From JBBQZP01 sp038207585 (GTDB taxonomy: Bacteria; Pseudomonadota; Alphaproteobacteria; Rhodobacterales; Rhodobacteraceae), in NCBI GenBank assembly GCA_038207585.1, contig JBBQZP010000002.1, forward strand, positions 124,001-188,000: DNA of 64,000 nt, read 5' to 3'. Of this stretch, positions 8,456 through 17,401 are shown piece by piece (position 1 is the stretch's first letter; each line of letters opens with the position of its first letter). The notes under the pieces are model-generated. The model made no database searches, was not told the origin of the DNA, and saw only the letters and a list, made by a program, of their open reading frames with translations. The translations under genes were made by a program, and so were the position numbers.

Positions 8456-9148
8456 TTGGTTAAGCCGTTGTCACAATCGGGTGTTGCCCTGCAAAGCTCT
8501 GGTCCAAAACGCATTCTGGCGCGAGTTGCCGCCACCGCAATCACGGTTTTCGCCCGCGCCGTTACCTCGGTGCGGGGCATCTGGGCAGGATCGGCACCTG
8601 AGCCCCGCCAGCGCGTCTATTACGCCAACCACACCTCGAACGGCGATTTCGTACTGCTGTGGACGGTGCTGCCGCCCCGGATGCGGGCGAAAACACGGCC
8701 CGTGGCGGCGCTGGATTACTGGCTGACCTCGCCCCTGAAAGCGTTCATCGGGCGCGATGTGTTCAACGCCGTGCTGATCGACCGCAACCCTGACACGCGG
8801 GTGGATGATCCGGTGCAGCAGATGGCGGCGGCGATCAACGAGGGGTCGTCTCTGATCATCTTTCCCGAGGGCAAACGCAACATGGCAGGCACCGATCTTT
8901 TGCCGTTCAAAAGCGGGCTCTTTCACCTTGCCACCGCCTGCCCCGAGGTGGATCTGGTGCCGGTCTGGATCGCCAACCTGAACCGTGTGATGCCCAAGGG
9001 CGAAATCATTCCAATTCCGCTGATCTGCACCGTCACCTTTGGCGCGGCGCTGCATCTGGGGGCAGACGAACCGAAGGATCAGTTCCTGATCCGTGCGGCC
9101 GCCGCCTTGCAGGCATTGGCGCCCAAACCCGAACGGCACGCGGCATGA
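8456..9148 (+). CDS. plsC: 1-acyl-sn-glycerol-3-phosphate acyltransferase (PlsC family)
   Basis: A 230-residue acyltransferase. The catalytic HX4D motif is NHTSNGDF and the substrate-binding block is FPEGKRN, both diagnostic of PlsC-type enzymes. It would transfer an acyl chain to lysophosphatidate, or a related acceptor, at the membrane. The start is uncertain: the frame opens with TTG at 8456 and no good ATG is available near the N-terminus. It overlaps the next gene by 4 bases, starting a compact three-gene lipid operon (plsC, cdsA-like, CDP-alcohol transferase). It is probably a second set beside the housekeeping enzymes, which are not in the window. Confidence 0.85.
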   Translation: MVKPLSQSGVALQSSGPKRILARVAATAITVFARAVTSVRGIWAGSAPEPRQRVYYANHTSNGDFVLLWTVLPPRMRAKTRPVAALDYWLTSPLKAFIGRDVFNAVLIDRNPDTRVDDPVQQMAAAINEGSSLIIFPEGKRNMAGTDLLPFKSGLFHLATACPEVDLVPVWIANLNRVMPKGEIIPIPLICTVTFGAALHLGADEPKDQFLIRAAAALQALAPKPERHAA

Positions 9149-10092
9149 CGATGATCCCCGATCTTATGACGCTGCTTCTGGGCCTTGGCGGGGTGCTTTT
9201 GGTGGCATCGGCCATCGGCTGGGTGCTGGCATGGCGGTTGTCGCCGGATGGCGAAAACCCGGTGATCGAGAACCTGAACGCACGGATCAATGCGTGGTGG
9301 GTGATGATTGCGCTGATGGGGCTGGCGCTGATCTTCGGGCGCACGGGTGTGACCATCCTGTTCGCCCTGTGCGCGTTCGCCGCCTTGCGCGAATTCGTCA
9401 CCCTTACCGACACGCGCCGCGCCGATCACTGGGCGCTGCTGGTTGCGTTTTTCGTGGTGATGCCGGTGCAGTTCTGGCTGGTCTGGACCGGCTGGTATGG
9501 CATGTATTCGATCTTCATTCCGGTTTACGCGTTCCTGTTGCTGCCGATCCTGTCGGCGCTGCGTGGCGATGCGGGCGATTTTCTGGGCCGCATCGCACAA
9601 ACCCAGTGGGCGCTGATGGTTTGCGTGTTCTGTGTCAGCCATGTGCCTGCCCTGCTGAACCTTGATATTCCGGGCTATACCGGGCGCAATGTGCTGCTGA
9701 TCGCATTTCTGGTGGTCGTGGTGCAGGGTAGCGATGTCGCGCAGTATATATGGGGCAAGCTTCTGGGCCGCACCAAGATTGCGCCGAACCTGTCGCCCTC
9801 CAAAACTCTGGAGGGATTGGTGGGCGGTGCTTTGAGCGCCACGCTGATCGGCGCGGGGCTGTCGTGGATGACGCCGTTCACGCCCTTGCAAGCGGCCGGG
9901 ATTTCGCTGGTGATCGTGGTGATGGGCTTTTTCGGCGGGCTGGTGATGAGTGCGATCAAGCGCGACCGCGGCGTGAAAGACTGGGGGCATCTGATTGCCG
10001 GGCATGGCGGGTTCATCGACCGGCTGGACTCGGTCATCTTCTCGGCGCCGATCTTCTTTCACATCGTCCGCTTCTACTGGTCCACCACATGA
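9145..10092 (+). CDS. Phosphatidate cytidylyltransferase (CdsA family)
   Basis: A 315-residue integral membrane protein with about eight helices. The C-terminal signature SAIKRDRGVKDWGHLIAGHG followed by GFIDRLDS is the CdsA motif (S-x3-KR-x4-KD-x6-GHGG-x2-DR-D). It activates phosphatidate with CTP to give CDP-diacylglycerol. The ATG overlaps the plsC stop (ATGA). Its partner genes make this look like a dedicated lipid module similar in composition to E. coli ynbA-ynbB, recalled from family knowledge. Confidence 0.92.
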   Translation: MTMIPDLMTLLLGLGGVLLVASAIGWVLAWRLSPDGENPVIENLNARINAWWVMIALMGLALIFGRTGVTILFALCAFAALREFVTLTDTRRADHWALLVAFFVVMPVQFWLVWTGWYGMYSIFIPVYAFLLLPILSALRGDAGDFLGRIAQTQWALMVCVFCVSHVPALLNLDIPGYTGRNVLLIAFLVVVVQGSDVAQYIWGKLLGRTKIAPNLSPSKTLEGLVGGALSATLIGAGLSWMTPFTPLQAAGISLVIVVMGFFGGLVMSAIKRDRGVKDWGHLIAGHGGFIDRLDSVIFSAPIFFHIVRFYWSTT

Positions 10093-10721
10093 GCGACCGC
10101 CGCCCGCTGGCCAGCCGCGATACCACATGGGCGCGGTCTGCGGCGCGCTGGCTGACCGCAACCCGCGTCACGCCAAACCAGATTTCCGCAGGCAGCATGG
10201 TGGCGGCGGGGCTGGCGGGGGCGGCGTTCTGGACCTCGGGCGGCACGACGGGTGCTGCGCATGTGGTTTTCCTGCTGGCGGGGGCTGCGTTCTGTCAGGC
10301 CCGTCTGATCTGCAACCTGCTGGATGGCATGGTGGCGGTTGAAGGTGGCAAATCCGGCCCCGACGGCCCGTTCTGGAACGAGTTTCCCGACCGCATCGCA
10401 GACATCCTGATCTTTGCGGGCATCGGATTCGGCCTTGGCCTGCCCGGCCTTGGCTGGGCTGCCGCCGCGATGTCTGTGCTGACCGCCTATACCCGCGAAC
10501 TTGGTGCCAAAAACGGCCTGCCCGCCGACTTTTCCGGCCCGATGGCCAAGCAGCACCGGATGGCCGTGGTGACGGGGGCGGCGGTTCTGGCCGTTCTGGA
10601 ACCTTTGTGGAACAGCACGGGGCAAGTCATGACGGCCGCATTGTGGATCGTGACCGTCGGTGCCGCCCTGACCGCCCTGCGCCGTGCGGTGCGGGTGGTG
10701 GGTGGGCTAAAGGCGCGCTAG
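10089..10721 (+). CDS. CDP-alcohol phosphatidyltransferase family protein (variant motif)
   Basis: A 210-residue membrane enzyme that would couple the CDP-diacylglycerol from the previous gene to an alcohol. The usual motif D-x2-DG-x2-AR-x8-G-x3-D-x3-D appears in a variant form. N76 replaces the first Asp, D79-G80 and A83 are kept, V84 replaces Arg, and D101 and D105 are kept within NEFPDRIAD. The N..DG..A and NE..D..D pattern recalls E. coli YnbA rather than PgsA or PssA. The acceptor alcohol cannot be read from sequence. The ATG overlaps the cdsA-like stop (ATGA), and the end overlaps the convergent SGNH gene by 4 bases. Confidence 0.82.
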   Translation: MSDRRPLASRDTTWARSAARWLTATRVTPNQISAGSMVAAGLAGAAFWTSGGTTGAAHVVFLLAGAAFCQARLICNLLDGMVAVEGGKSGPDGPFWNEFPDRIADILIFAGIGFGLGLPGLGWAAAAMSVLTAYTRELGAKNGLPADFSGPMAKQHRMAVVTGAAVLAVLEPLWNSTGQVMTAALWIVTVGAALTALRRAVRVVGGLKAR

Positions 10722-11890
10722 GCCGCGCTGATCCGGTTCGGTCTGGCTTGCCGGGTATCGCTGGCTGAAAACCCGATCTCTGACAGGACGGCTTCCGCGT
10801 CGACCCCGAAATCTGCCGGGTCACGATCACAACCGATGAAATCAACGACCTCTGAAAAAGAATCTGATGAATCATAGATCGAGCTTTGCTGCATTATCAT
10901 GGACTTGTGCGCGACCTTCAGATCATTGATGTTTTCGACCCTTGCAACCTGCTTTAGAACCAGCGGTTTTTCAAAGGCCTCGAACATGAATATCTTTTTA
11001 TAGGATCGGCGCAGATGGTAGCGACGCGGCGGCACCGTGCCGCGGAACGTCAGCACGCCACTGTTATCATGGGTCCAGAAAAATATGGCCAACAACAGCG
11101 GCGCGCCCGATATGCGGATCACTTCACCGGGTGCCAGGCAGTGCACCTGTTCCCTGATCAGACTGGTGCCTTCCGAACGGCACTCTGCCGGAGCGGCGCG
11201 CTTGACCTCAAGCCGTCGCAAGCCGACAGGCTGAAGCTGCGCCAGTCTTGACCGCGCCAGCAAGACCGCCTTGCTTCGCAACGTGGCGGACCTGCGCCGC
11301 TTGTGCAATGCCGCCAGAACGACCGCTGCAATCGCTTTCTGACAGTCCGGAACGAAATGCGTCGGCATGTCAGAATAGGTGTCTGCTGCGGAAACGGAAT
11401 TGTCCGTCATCCATTTCCGCACGACCGGGCGAAAGTCTATGTAATCAACGCCATAGCCGTTGAACAGCCGGATCAGCCGGTCGAACAGGTCAGATGACCC
11501 ACCGGGCTCCATCTGGTGCTGAATCGGGAACATCAGGATCAGCGTCTTGTCCAAGGCATTGTGGCGGTGCAATTCGGCCAACATGGCCGCGTGATTTCCC
11601 AAAAGGTCTTCTGTCGTACGCCGCCCGATCTGGACGCTTCTCAAGTCATTCAGGCAGTAGTCCAGAAGGATCGTATCCGCTGTTTCGGGAAAATCCCGCA
11701 CAAGGCGAAACAGCCCAAAGCAGGACGACACACCGCCAAGGCACAGACTTGTAAAGAACAGTCCGGATCTGGCGGGCATGGTTTTGGACTGATCAAACCA
11801 GCCCTGTTTCATCAGCGAGTTCGACGTGCCGAAAAGGGTGATATTATGCTTTCGAAAGGCGCGGAAAAAATTCCAGGTCACCACGGTCAA
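10718..11890 (-). CDS. SGNH/GDSL-hydrolase-like protein
   Basis: A 390-residue protein. The N-terminal half has SGNH-fold landmarks: ITLFGTSNSL (block I nucleophile region), LLDYCLNDL (Asn block) and a late SDMPTHF (Asp/His block). The C-terminal half (about 215-390) is not recognised and has no membrane helix. The frame starts with TTG at 11890 (GTG codons follow). An ATG at 11900 is in another frame and would join this one if the 6-T run near residue 7 had 5 T, which hints at a frameshift. AT-rich patches and a convergent orientation set it apart from the lipid operon. The substrate is unknown; a role in polysaccharide or lipid deacylation is only a guess. Confidence 0.6.
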   Translation of the reverse strand: MTVVTWNFFRAFRKHNITLFGTSNSLMKQGWFDQSKTMPARSGLFFTSLCLGGVSSCFGLFRLVRDFPETADTILLDYCLNDLRSVQIGRRTTEDLLGNHAAMLAELHRHNALDKTLILMFPIQHQMEPGGSSDLFDRLIRLFNGYGVDYIDFRPVVRKWMTDNSVSAADTYSDMPTHFVPDCQKAIAAVVLAALHKRRRSATLRSKAVLLARSRLAQLQPVGLRRLEVKRAAPAECRSEGTSLIREQVHCLAPGEVIRISGAPLLLAIFFWTHDNSGVLTFRGTVPPRRYHLRRSYKKIFMFEAFEKPLVLKQVARVENINDLKVAHKSMIMQQSSIYDSSDSFSEVVDFIGCDRDPADFGVDAEAVLSEIGFSASDTRQARPNRISAA

Positions 11891-11948
11891 CTTTCTTCAT
11901 CAAATGGCGGGGCAGAACGAAAAAAACCAACCGTGAACTGAGTTTGTA

Positions 11949-13649
11949 TTAAGGCATCACCTCGAAGCGGTCCACATCAACCATGCCGTGATCGGTGATT
12001 TTCAGATGCGGGATCACCGGCAGGCACAGGAAGGCAAGCTGCAGAAACGGCTCCTCCAGCGTCACGCCAAGGCTGCGGGCGGCGGCGCGCAGGGCAATCA
12101 GTGCTGATTGCACCACTTCAAACGGCTCAAGGCTCATCAGGCCTGCGACCGGCAGCGCCAGTTCGGCCAGCACCCGCCCGCCTGCAACCACCACAAAGCC
12201 GCCCTCGATTTGCCCCAGACGGTTCGCGGCCAATGCCATATCGGCATAATCTGCGCCCACAACGGCGATGTTGTGGTGATCATGGCACACGGTCGACGCG
12301 ATGGCCCCGCGCTGCAACCCAAACCCCTGCACGAACCCCGTGGCCCGGTTGCCGTTGACACCGTGGCGTTCGATCACCGCGATTTTCACCAGATCGCGGG
12401 CAATGTCGGGGCGTTTGTCGCCATCCTCGGGCGCGATATCAAAGGTCAGATGCTGCGTGATGATCTTTCCGGGCAGAATGCCGATCACCGGCGTCTGCGT
12501 GCGGTTGCCGCCGGTGCGGAAATCAATGGCCGCAACCTTGGGCGCCTTGACCGAATGGCGGGCGACGGGGGGAATGATGTCGCGCGCCGCAAAGGCCGCT
12601 GCGTTGGCAAGAACCCCGCCCGCAAAGACCATGCTCGCGCGGCAGCTTTCCAGCGCATCAATCACCACGATATCGGCGCGTTTTGCGGGCGCGATCAGGC
12701 CCCGGTCCTTCAGCCCGAATGCCTCGGCCGCCGAAAGGCTGGCAACGCGGTAAACGGCCAGCGGGTCGGCCCCCAGAGCAATCGCCGTGCGGATCATGTG
12801 GTCCAGATGGCCATGTTCGGCAATATCCAGCGGATTGCGGTCGTCGGTGCAAAAGCACAGATAGGGCGCGTGGCGTTCGGTGATCAGCCCCGCCAGCGCA
12901 TGCAGGTCCTTGGAGACCGAACCTTCGCGGATCAGCACCCGCAAGCCCTTGCGCAGCTTCTCCAGCCCCTCGGCCTCGGTCGTGGCCTCGTGTTCAGTGC
13001 GGATGCCTGCGGCGATATAGCCGTTCAGATCATGGCCCCGAAGCAAAGGCGCATGGCCGTCGATATGGCGGCCCCGGAAGGCCTCCAGCTTTTCCATGCA
13101 GCCGGGGTCTTTAAACAGGACACCGGGATAATTCATGAACTCTGCCAGACCAAGCGAACGTGGGTGATCCATTAGGGGGGCCAGATCCGACGCCGAAAGC
13201 CGCGCGCCCGTCGTCTCCATATGGGTGGAGGGCACGCAGGATGAAAGCTGCACGCGGATGTCCATGACGGTGCGCGCGCTGGCCTCAAGGAAATACGAAA
13301 TCCCGGTCAGGCCGCAGACATTGGCAATCTCATGCGGGTCACAGATCGCCGTTGTCACCCCGTGCGGAGTGACGCAGCGGTCAAACTCGAATGGCGTCAC
13401 CAGCGAGGATTCGATGTGCAGATGCGTGTCGATGAAGCCGGGGACGAGGATCTGGCCTGCCACGTCAATCTCGCGCCGCCCTTTGTAGCGGCCGAAGGTG
13501 CCAACGATAGTATCGCCACAGATCGCCACATCGGTTTCCACCAGATCGCCGGTGATCAGATCGAACATCCGCCCGCCCTTCAGCACCAGATCGGCGGGGG
13601 CAAGGCCACGGCCCTGATCAATCAGGTCGGCAAGGGTGGGGCGGGTCAT
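11949..13649 (-). CDS. ade: Adenine deaminase
   Basis: A 566-residue amidohydrolase. The metal-binding motif DTHLHIESS, then DPHEIANV and the C-terminal VCHDHHNI and ITDHGMVDVD blocks are those of bacterial adenine deaminase (Ade). It converts adenine to hypoxanthine plus ammonia in purine salvage. The frame is open to 13673, but the ATG at 13649 (MTRPTLADL) gives the usual family start. It stands alone on the minus strand and diverges from the EamA gene. Confidence 0.93.
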   Translation of the reverse strand: MTRPTLADLIDQGRGLAPADLVLKGGRMFDLITGDLVETDVAICGDTIVGTFGRYKGRREIDVAGQILVPGFIDTHLHIESSLVTPFEFDRCVTPHGVTTAICDPHEIANVCGLTGISYFLEASARTVMDIRVQLSSCVPSTHMETTGARLSASDLAPLMDHPRSLGLAEFMNYPGVLFKDPGCMEKLEAFRGRHIDGHAPLLRGHDLNGYIAAGIRTEHEATTEAEGLEKLRKGLRVLIREGSVSKDLHALAGLITERHAPYLCFCTDDRNPLDIAEHGHLDHMIRTAIALGADPLAVYRVASLSAAEAFGLKDRGLIAPAKRADIVVIDALESCRASMVFAGGVLANAAAFAARDIIPPVARHSVKAPKVAAIDFRTGGNRTQTPVIGILPGKIITQHLTFDIAPEDGDKRPDIARDLVKIAVIERHGVNGNRATGFVQGFGLQRGAIASTVCHDHHNIAVVGADYADMALAANRLGQIEGGFVVVAGGRVLAELALPVAGLMSLEPFEVVQSALIALRAAARSLGVTLEEPFLQLAFLCLPVIPHLKITDHGMVDVDRFEVMP

Positions 13650-13765
13650 TGGCGGCTCCTTTGGTGCAGCCAAACCGATCAGAGGGGCGGTGTCCAGTGG
13701 GTTCGGGGGTTGCGCCCGCCAGCGAAGAATGGTCCACCTTCGTCATCCCCAAGGCCGGAGGCGTG

Positions 13766-14686
13766 ATGCGCCCGTTGCGCGGCATCCTGTTCAAAATCGT
13801 ATCGGTGCTGATTTTCATCGTGATGTCGTCGATGATCAAGGCCACGGCGTCGCATGTGCCGGCGGGTGAAGCGGTATTTTTCCGGTCGCTCTTTGCGATT
13901 CCGGTGATTGTGGCGTGGTTGGCGCTGCGGCGCGAATTGCGCACGGGGTTGAAAACGACAAACCCGCTGGGCCATGTCTGGCGCGGGGTCGCGGGCACGT
14001 CGGCGATGGGGCTTGGTTTTGCGGCGCTTGGGTATCTGCCCCTGCCGGAAGTGACGGCACTGGGCTATGCGGCCCCTCTGCTGACGGTGATATTCGCCGC
14101 GATGTTTCTGGGTGAGGAGGTCCGCGCCTTCCGGATCAGTGCGGTCGTGCTGGGCCTCACCGGTGTGCTGATCGTGCTGAGCCCCCGCCTATCGCTGGGT
14201 GGCGAAGATGCAGGGCATCGTGAGGCGTTTGGCGCGATGCTGGTGCTGGGCGGTGCCGTCTTTTCGGCACTGGCGCAGGTGTTCGTGCGCAAACTGGTCG
14301 CGGTCGAAAAGACCTCGGCCATCGTGTTCTTCTTTTCGCTGACGGCGACAGTGCTGTCGCTGATCACCCTGCCCTTCGGCTGGGTCTGGCCGACACCCTT
14401 CGAGGCAACGCTGCTGATCTGCGCAGGTCTGATGGGCGGGGTCGGGCAGATATTCCTGACCTCAAGCTACCGTGAGGCGGATGCGTCGATTGTCGCCCCG
14501 TTCGACTATGCCTCGATGATCTTCGCGCTGGGGATCGGCTATTTCGTCTTTGCAGAAGTACCGACCTGGACGATGCTTGCGGGGGCCGCCATCGTCGTTC
14601 TGGCGGGTGTTCTGATCATCCTGCGCGAACGCTATCTTGGGCTGGAGCGCGCCCGACAGCGCAAGGCGATGACACCGCAAGGATAA
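13766..14686 (+). CDS. EamA/DMT-superfamily transporter
   Basis: A 306-residue integral membrane protein with ten predicted helices in two EamA repeats. The sequences KIVSVLIFIVMSSMIKATAS and ISAVVLGLTGVLIVLSPRLS mark the repeats, which is typical of drug/metabolite exporters. I chose the ATG at 13766; the open frame begins at 13649 but the extra N-terminus has no hydrophobic or conserved character. The transported compound is unknown. It is followed by a GC-rich hairpin (14693-14728) that may end transcription. Confidence 0.88.
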   Translation: MRPLRGILFKIVSVLIFIVMSSMIKATASHVPAGEAVFFRSLFAIPVIVAWLALRRELRTGLKTTNPLGHVWRGVAGTSAMGLGFAALGYLPLPEVTALGYAAPLLTVIFAAMFLGEEVRAFRISAVVLGLTGVLIVLSPRLSLGGEDAGHREAFGAMLVLGGAVFSALAQVFVRKLVAVEKTSAIVFFFSLTATVLSLITLPFGWVWPTPFEATLLICAGLMGGVGQIFLTSSYREADASIVAPFDYASMIFALGIGYFVFAEVPTWTMLAGAAIVVLAGVLIILRERYLGLERARQRKAMTPQG

Positions 14687-14692
14687 GGAGGA

Positions 14693-14728
14693 GCCGTCGT
14701 CGGGGGCATCGAGCCCCACTCGGACGGC
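14693..14728. repeat. GC-rich nested hairpin with core GGGGCATCGAGCCCC
   Basis: Outer arms GCCGTC/GACGGC enclose the inner perfect repeat GGGGC-ATCGA-GCCCC (14703-14717). The same core occurs at 31436-31450 beside another copy of the AT-rich motif described at 14763-14843. It has no T-run, so it could act as a weak terminator or as a genome-specific interspersed repeat. Confidence 0.6.
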
Positions 14729-14762
14729 GTCGCCTTCGCTCCATCGCCTTTTACCCTTTGGA

Positions 14763-14843
14763 CTTCATTTTTGCAAAAATACTCATCTTTCTCCGTGGTG
14801 CGGCGCATGCAGGGTGGAATTGAGTATTTGGGCAAAAATGAAG
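14763..14843. repeat. Inverted pair of a 22-bp interspersed motif
   Basis: The motif runs gagtatttttgcaaaaatga then ag (14784 to 14763, minus strand) and nearly the same on the plus strand at 14822-14843. The two copies can pair as a long hairpin with a loop of about 37 bases. The second copy ends directly before the frcK stop codon. Related copies are at 31520-31541 and 51141-51161. Confidence 0.65.
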
Positions 14844-15449
14844 TCAGCCTTGGGTCAGCGTTATATTGGGCGAGCGGGAGTTCTGGGTAACGCGACGGAT
14901 GTTGGGCATATCGTTGCCGTCGATCCAGGCGCGGGCCTCGGCGGGGGTTTTGGCGTATTGCGACCAACGGTCCAGAAGGCGTCGGTCAAGTTCGGGGAGC
15001 GGCACGTCTATCATCACGGTCAGGTCAAAGAACGGCGCAAGGTCGCTCCAGGGGGGGTCATTCAGCAAAAGATAATTGCCTTCGACAATCAGCAGGGGCT
15101 CGGTCGCAGGCACGATCTCGGCCCCGGCGCGTGACAACTCAAGGCTGCGGTCAAAGACCGGAATCGCAACATCTTCATCCGCTCGGTGCAAGCGCTGCAT
15201 CAGGTGAATAAAGCCTGCCACATCATAGGTTTCCGGCGCACCTTTGCGGGACCGCAAACCCCGCTCGATCAGAACGGCATCGTCGTAATGAAATCCGTCC
15301 ATCGGCACGATGCGCGCGCCAAGAGTTTCGGCCAGACCGGCGGACAGGGTTGATTTGCCCGCGCCAGGTGGTCCGGCCAGCGCCACGATAAAGCGCGCTC
15401 GCCCTGCCGCGCGGGTTCGGATCAGGTCGGCGAGCGCGCCGGGTGTCAT
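14844..15449 (-). CDS. frcK: P-loop sugar/nucleoside kinase, FrcK-like
   Basis: A 201-residue kinase of the uridine-kinase/phosphoribulokinase-like group. Walker A is GPPGAGKS (residues 26-33), followed by MDGFHYDD, typical of these kinases, and LLIVEGNYLLL as the Walker B region. The ATG at 15449 is the family start; the frame is open to 15539. It overlaps the stop of the ABC ATPase by 4 bases, so it ends the operon binding protein - permease - ATPase - kinase, the order known for rhizobial frcBCAK fructose uptake. It may phosphorylate the imported sugar; its direct role in the rhizobial system is not firmly established. Confidence 0.82.
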   Translation of the reverse strand: MTPGALADLIRTRAAGRARFIVALAGPPGAGKSTLSAGLAETLGARIVPMDGFHYDDAVLIERGLRSRKGAPETYDVAGFIHLMQRLHRADEDVAIPVFDRSLELSRAGAEIVPATEPLLIVEGNYLLLNDPPWSDLAPFFDLTVMIDVPLPELDRRLLDRWSQYAKTPAEARAWIDGNDMPNIRRVTQNSRSPNITLTQG

Positions 15450-16231
15450 GCGGCCTCGGTCACGCCGTCGGGAAGTTTTGCGCCGGTCATGAAGGCCACG
15501 GCATCCGACATGGAATAGTCCGCCGGTTTGATCTCGCACAGGCGGCGGCCAAGGCGGTGGATGTGGATGCGGTCGGCGACCTCGAACACATGCGGCATGT
15601 TGTGGCTGATCAGGATGATAGGGATGCCCCGCGCGCGCACATCGAGGATCAACTCCAGCACCCGGCGCGATTCCTTGACGCCCAGTGCCGCCGTAGGTTC
15701 ATCGAGGATCACGACCTTGGACCCGAACGCCGCCGCACGCGCCACGGCCACGCCCTGGCGCTGACCGCCCGACAGGGTTTCGACCGCCTGATTGATGTTC
15801 TGGATCGTCATCAGGCCCAGCTCGCTCAGTTTGTCGCGGGCGAATTTCTCCATCCCGGCGCGGTCCATCATGCGAAAGACCGAGCCGAGGATGCCGGGTT
15901 TGCGGATTTCGCGCCCCAGAAAAATGTTGTCGGCGATGGACAGGGCGGGCGAGAGGGCAAGGTTCTGGTAAACCGTCTCGATTCCTGCCGCGCGCGCCTC
16001 TTCGGGCGAGCGGAAATGCACCGCCTTGCCGTCCAGCGTGATGGTGCCATGATCGGGTGTGACGGCCCCCGACAGCGCCTTGACCATCGTTGATTTCCCC
16101 GCCCCGTTGTCGCCGATCACGGCCACGATCTCGCCCGGATAAAGGTCGAAATCGGCACCGTTCATGGCAACCACGGTGCCATAGCGTTTCATCAGTCCGC
16201 GCGCCTGCAGAATGGGTTGGGTGCCGGTCAT
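15446..16231 (-). CDS. frcA: Sugar ABC transporter ATPase, FrcA type
   Basis: A 261-residue single-domain ATPase of the sugar (CUT2-like) group. Walker A is GDNGAGKST, the signature LSGGQRQGVAVARA, and Walker B VVILDEPTAAL. Most CUT2 ATPases (RbsA) are double-length; the single-domain form is characteristic of FrcA. It overlaps the permease stop (ATGA) upstream and the kinase start downstream. It powers import through the 16228-17307 permease. Confidence 0.88.
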   Translation of the reverse strand: MTGTQPILQARGLMKRYGTVVAMNGADFDLYPGEIVAVIGDNGAGKSTMVKALSGAVTPDHGTITLDGKAVHFRSPEEARAAGIETVYQNLALSPALSIADNIFLGREIRKPGILGSVFRMMDRAGMEKFARDKLSELGLMTIQNINQAVETLSGGQRQGVAVARAAAFGSKVVILDEPTAALGVKESRRVLELILDVRARGIPIILISHNMPHVFEVADRIHIHRLGRRLCEIKPADYSMSDAVAFMTGAKLPDGVTEAA

Positions 16232-17307
16232 TTCGAAGCCCTCCGCAAGGATTGATCGAGTGCGACGGCGATGATCACAAGGATGCCCGCCGCGAATTGC
16301 TGCCAGTAATCATCGACGCGCGCCAGCGACAGCCCGGTGGTAAAGACCTGCACGATGAACGCTCCCAGAACCGAGCCGACGATGGACCCGCGCCCGCCGA
16401 ACAGCGATGTGCCGCCAATGACGACTGCGGTGATCGAGGCAAGGTTCACCGTCTCGAACGCAATCGGTGTGACCGATCCGATGCGGCCGATCGACACCCA
16501 GGCCGCAAAGCCAAGGATGACACCCGCCACCGCATAGACCGAGATCAGCACCCGGTCGGTCTGGATACCCGACAACATCGCTGCATCGGGGTCATCGCCC
16601 ACCGCATGCACATGACGGCCCCAGGCGGTGTGGTTGAGCACATACCACAGCACCATCGCAAGCAGCAGCAACGCCACCACGCCGAAGGTGATCGTGGCAC
16701 CGAGAAATTTGATATCCGTGCCGAACCACAACAGCATCGGGGCCTTTTCCTCGATGTCGATGTTGCGGATCGATTCCGAATGGGAATACCACAGCTTAAG
16801 CGCTGAAAAGACGCTGAGCGTGCCAAGCGTCACGATGAACGGCGGCAGTTTCAGCTTGGCCACCAGCATGCCGTTGACCCAGCCCATCAGCCCACCAAAG
16901 GCGATGCCGATCAGAATGGCGAAGGGTTCGGGGATGCCCGATATGACCGACAGGCGGCCCATGATCAGCGCCGAAATCACCATGACCGCGCCGACAGACA
17001 GGTCTATTCCGGCGGTCAGGATGATCAGCGTCTGCGCCAGCGCCACAAAGCCTGTGACGGTGACCTGCTGCATGACGGTTGATAGCACACCGGGCGTCAG
17101 AAAGCGCGGCGCGATGATGCCAAAGCACAGCACGCTGACCAGCAGCACAAGTGCCGGGACCATCGTTGGGTTGTTGCGCAGAAAGCCCTTGATCCGGTGC
17201 GCCAGCGTGTTGTCATCGCGCTGAAAGCTGGCCACGGCCTTGTCGGCCTGGTCCAGCTTTGCCTCGAAATCCGATATGGTCTTTGTCGGTGTGGATTGGT
17301 CGCTCAT
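16228..17307 (-). CDS. frcC: Sugar ABC transporter permease, FrcC type
   Basis: A 359-residue permease of the RbsC/FrcC family with about ten hydrophobic segments. A soluble N-terminal stretch of about 50 residues (DFEAKLDQADKAVASFQRDD) precedes the first helix. The family blocks LTAGIDLSVGAVM and VIGGTSLFGGRGSIVGSVLG are clear. It is separated from the binding-protein gene upstream by 137 bases holding a strong hairpin, and is coupled to the ATPase downstream. Confidence 0.9.
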   Translation of the reverse strand: MSDQSTPTKTISDFEAKLDQADKAVASFQRDDNTLAHRIKGFLRNNPTMVPALVLLVSVLCFGIIAPRFLTPGVLSTVMQQVTVTGFVALAQTLIILTAGIDLSVGAVMVISALIMGRLSVISGIPEPFAILIGIAFGGLMGWVNGMLVAKLKLPPFIVTLGTLSVFSALKLWYSHSESIRNIDIEEKAPMLLWFGTDIKFLGATITFGVVALLLLAMVLWYVLNHTAWGRHVHAVGDDPDAAMLSGIQTDRVLISVYAVAGVILGFAAWVSIGRIGSVTPIAFETVNLASITAVVIGGTSLFGGRGSIVGSVLGAFIVQVFTTGLSLARVDDYWQQFAAGILVIIAVALDQSLRRASK

Positions 17308-17401
17308 GACGCGTCATGCCCCCCCGGAAAATTGCGGTATGATGTGATCAGCAAAGACTGAAAGGGTGCTTTGGAGCAACCTTTTTTGTGACATGCAAAG
17401 T

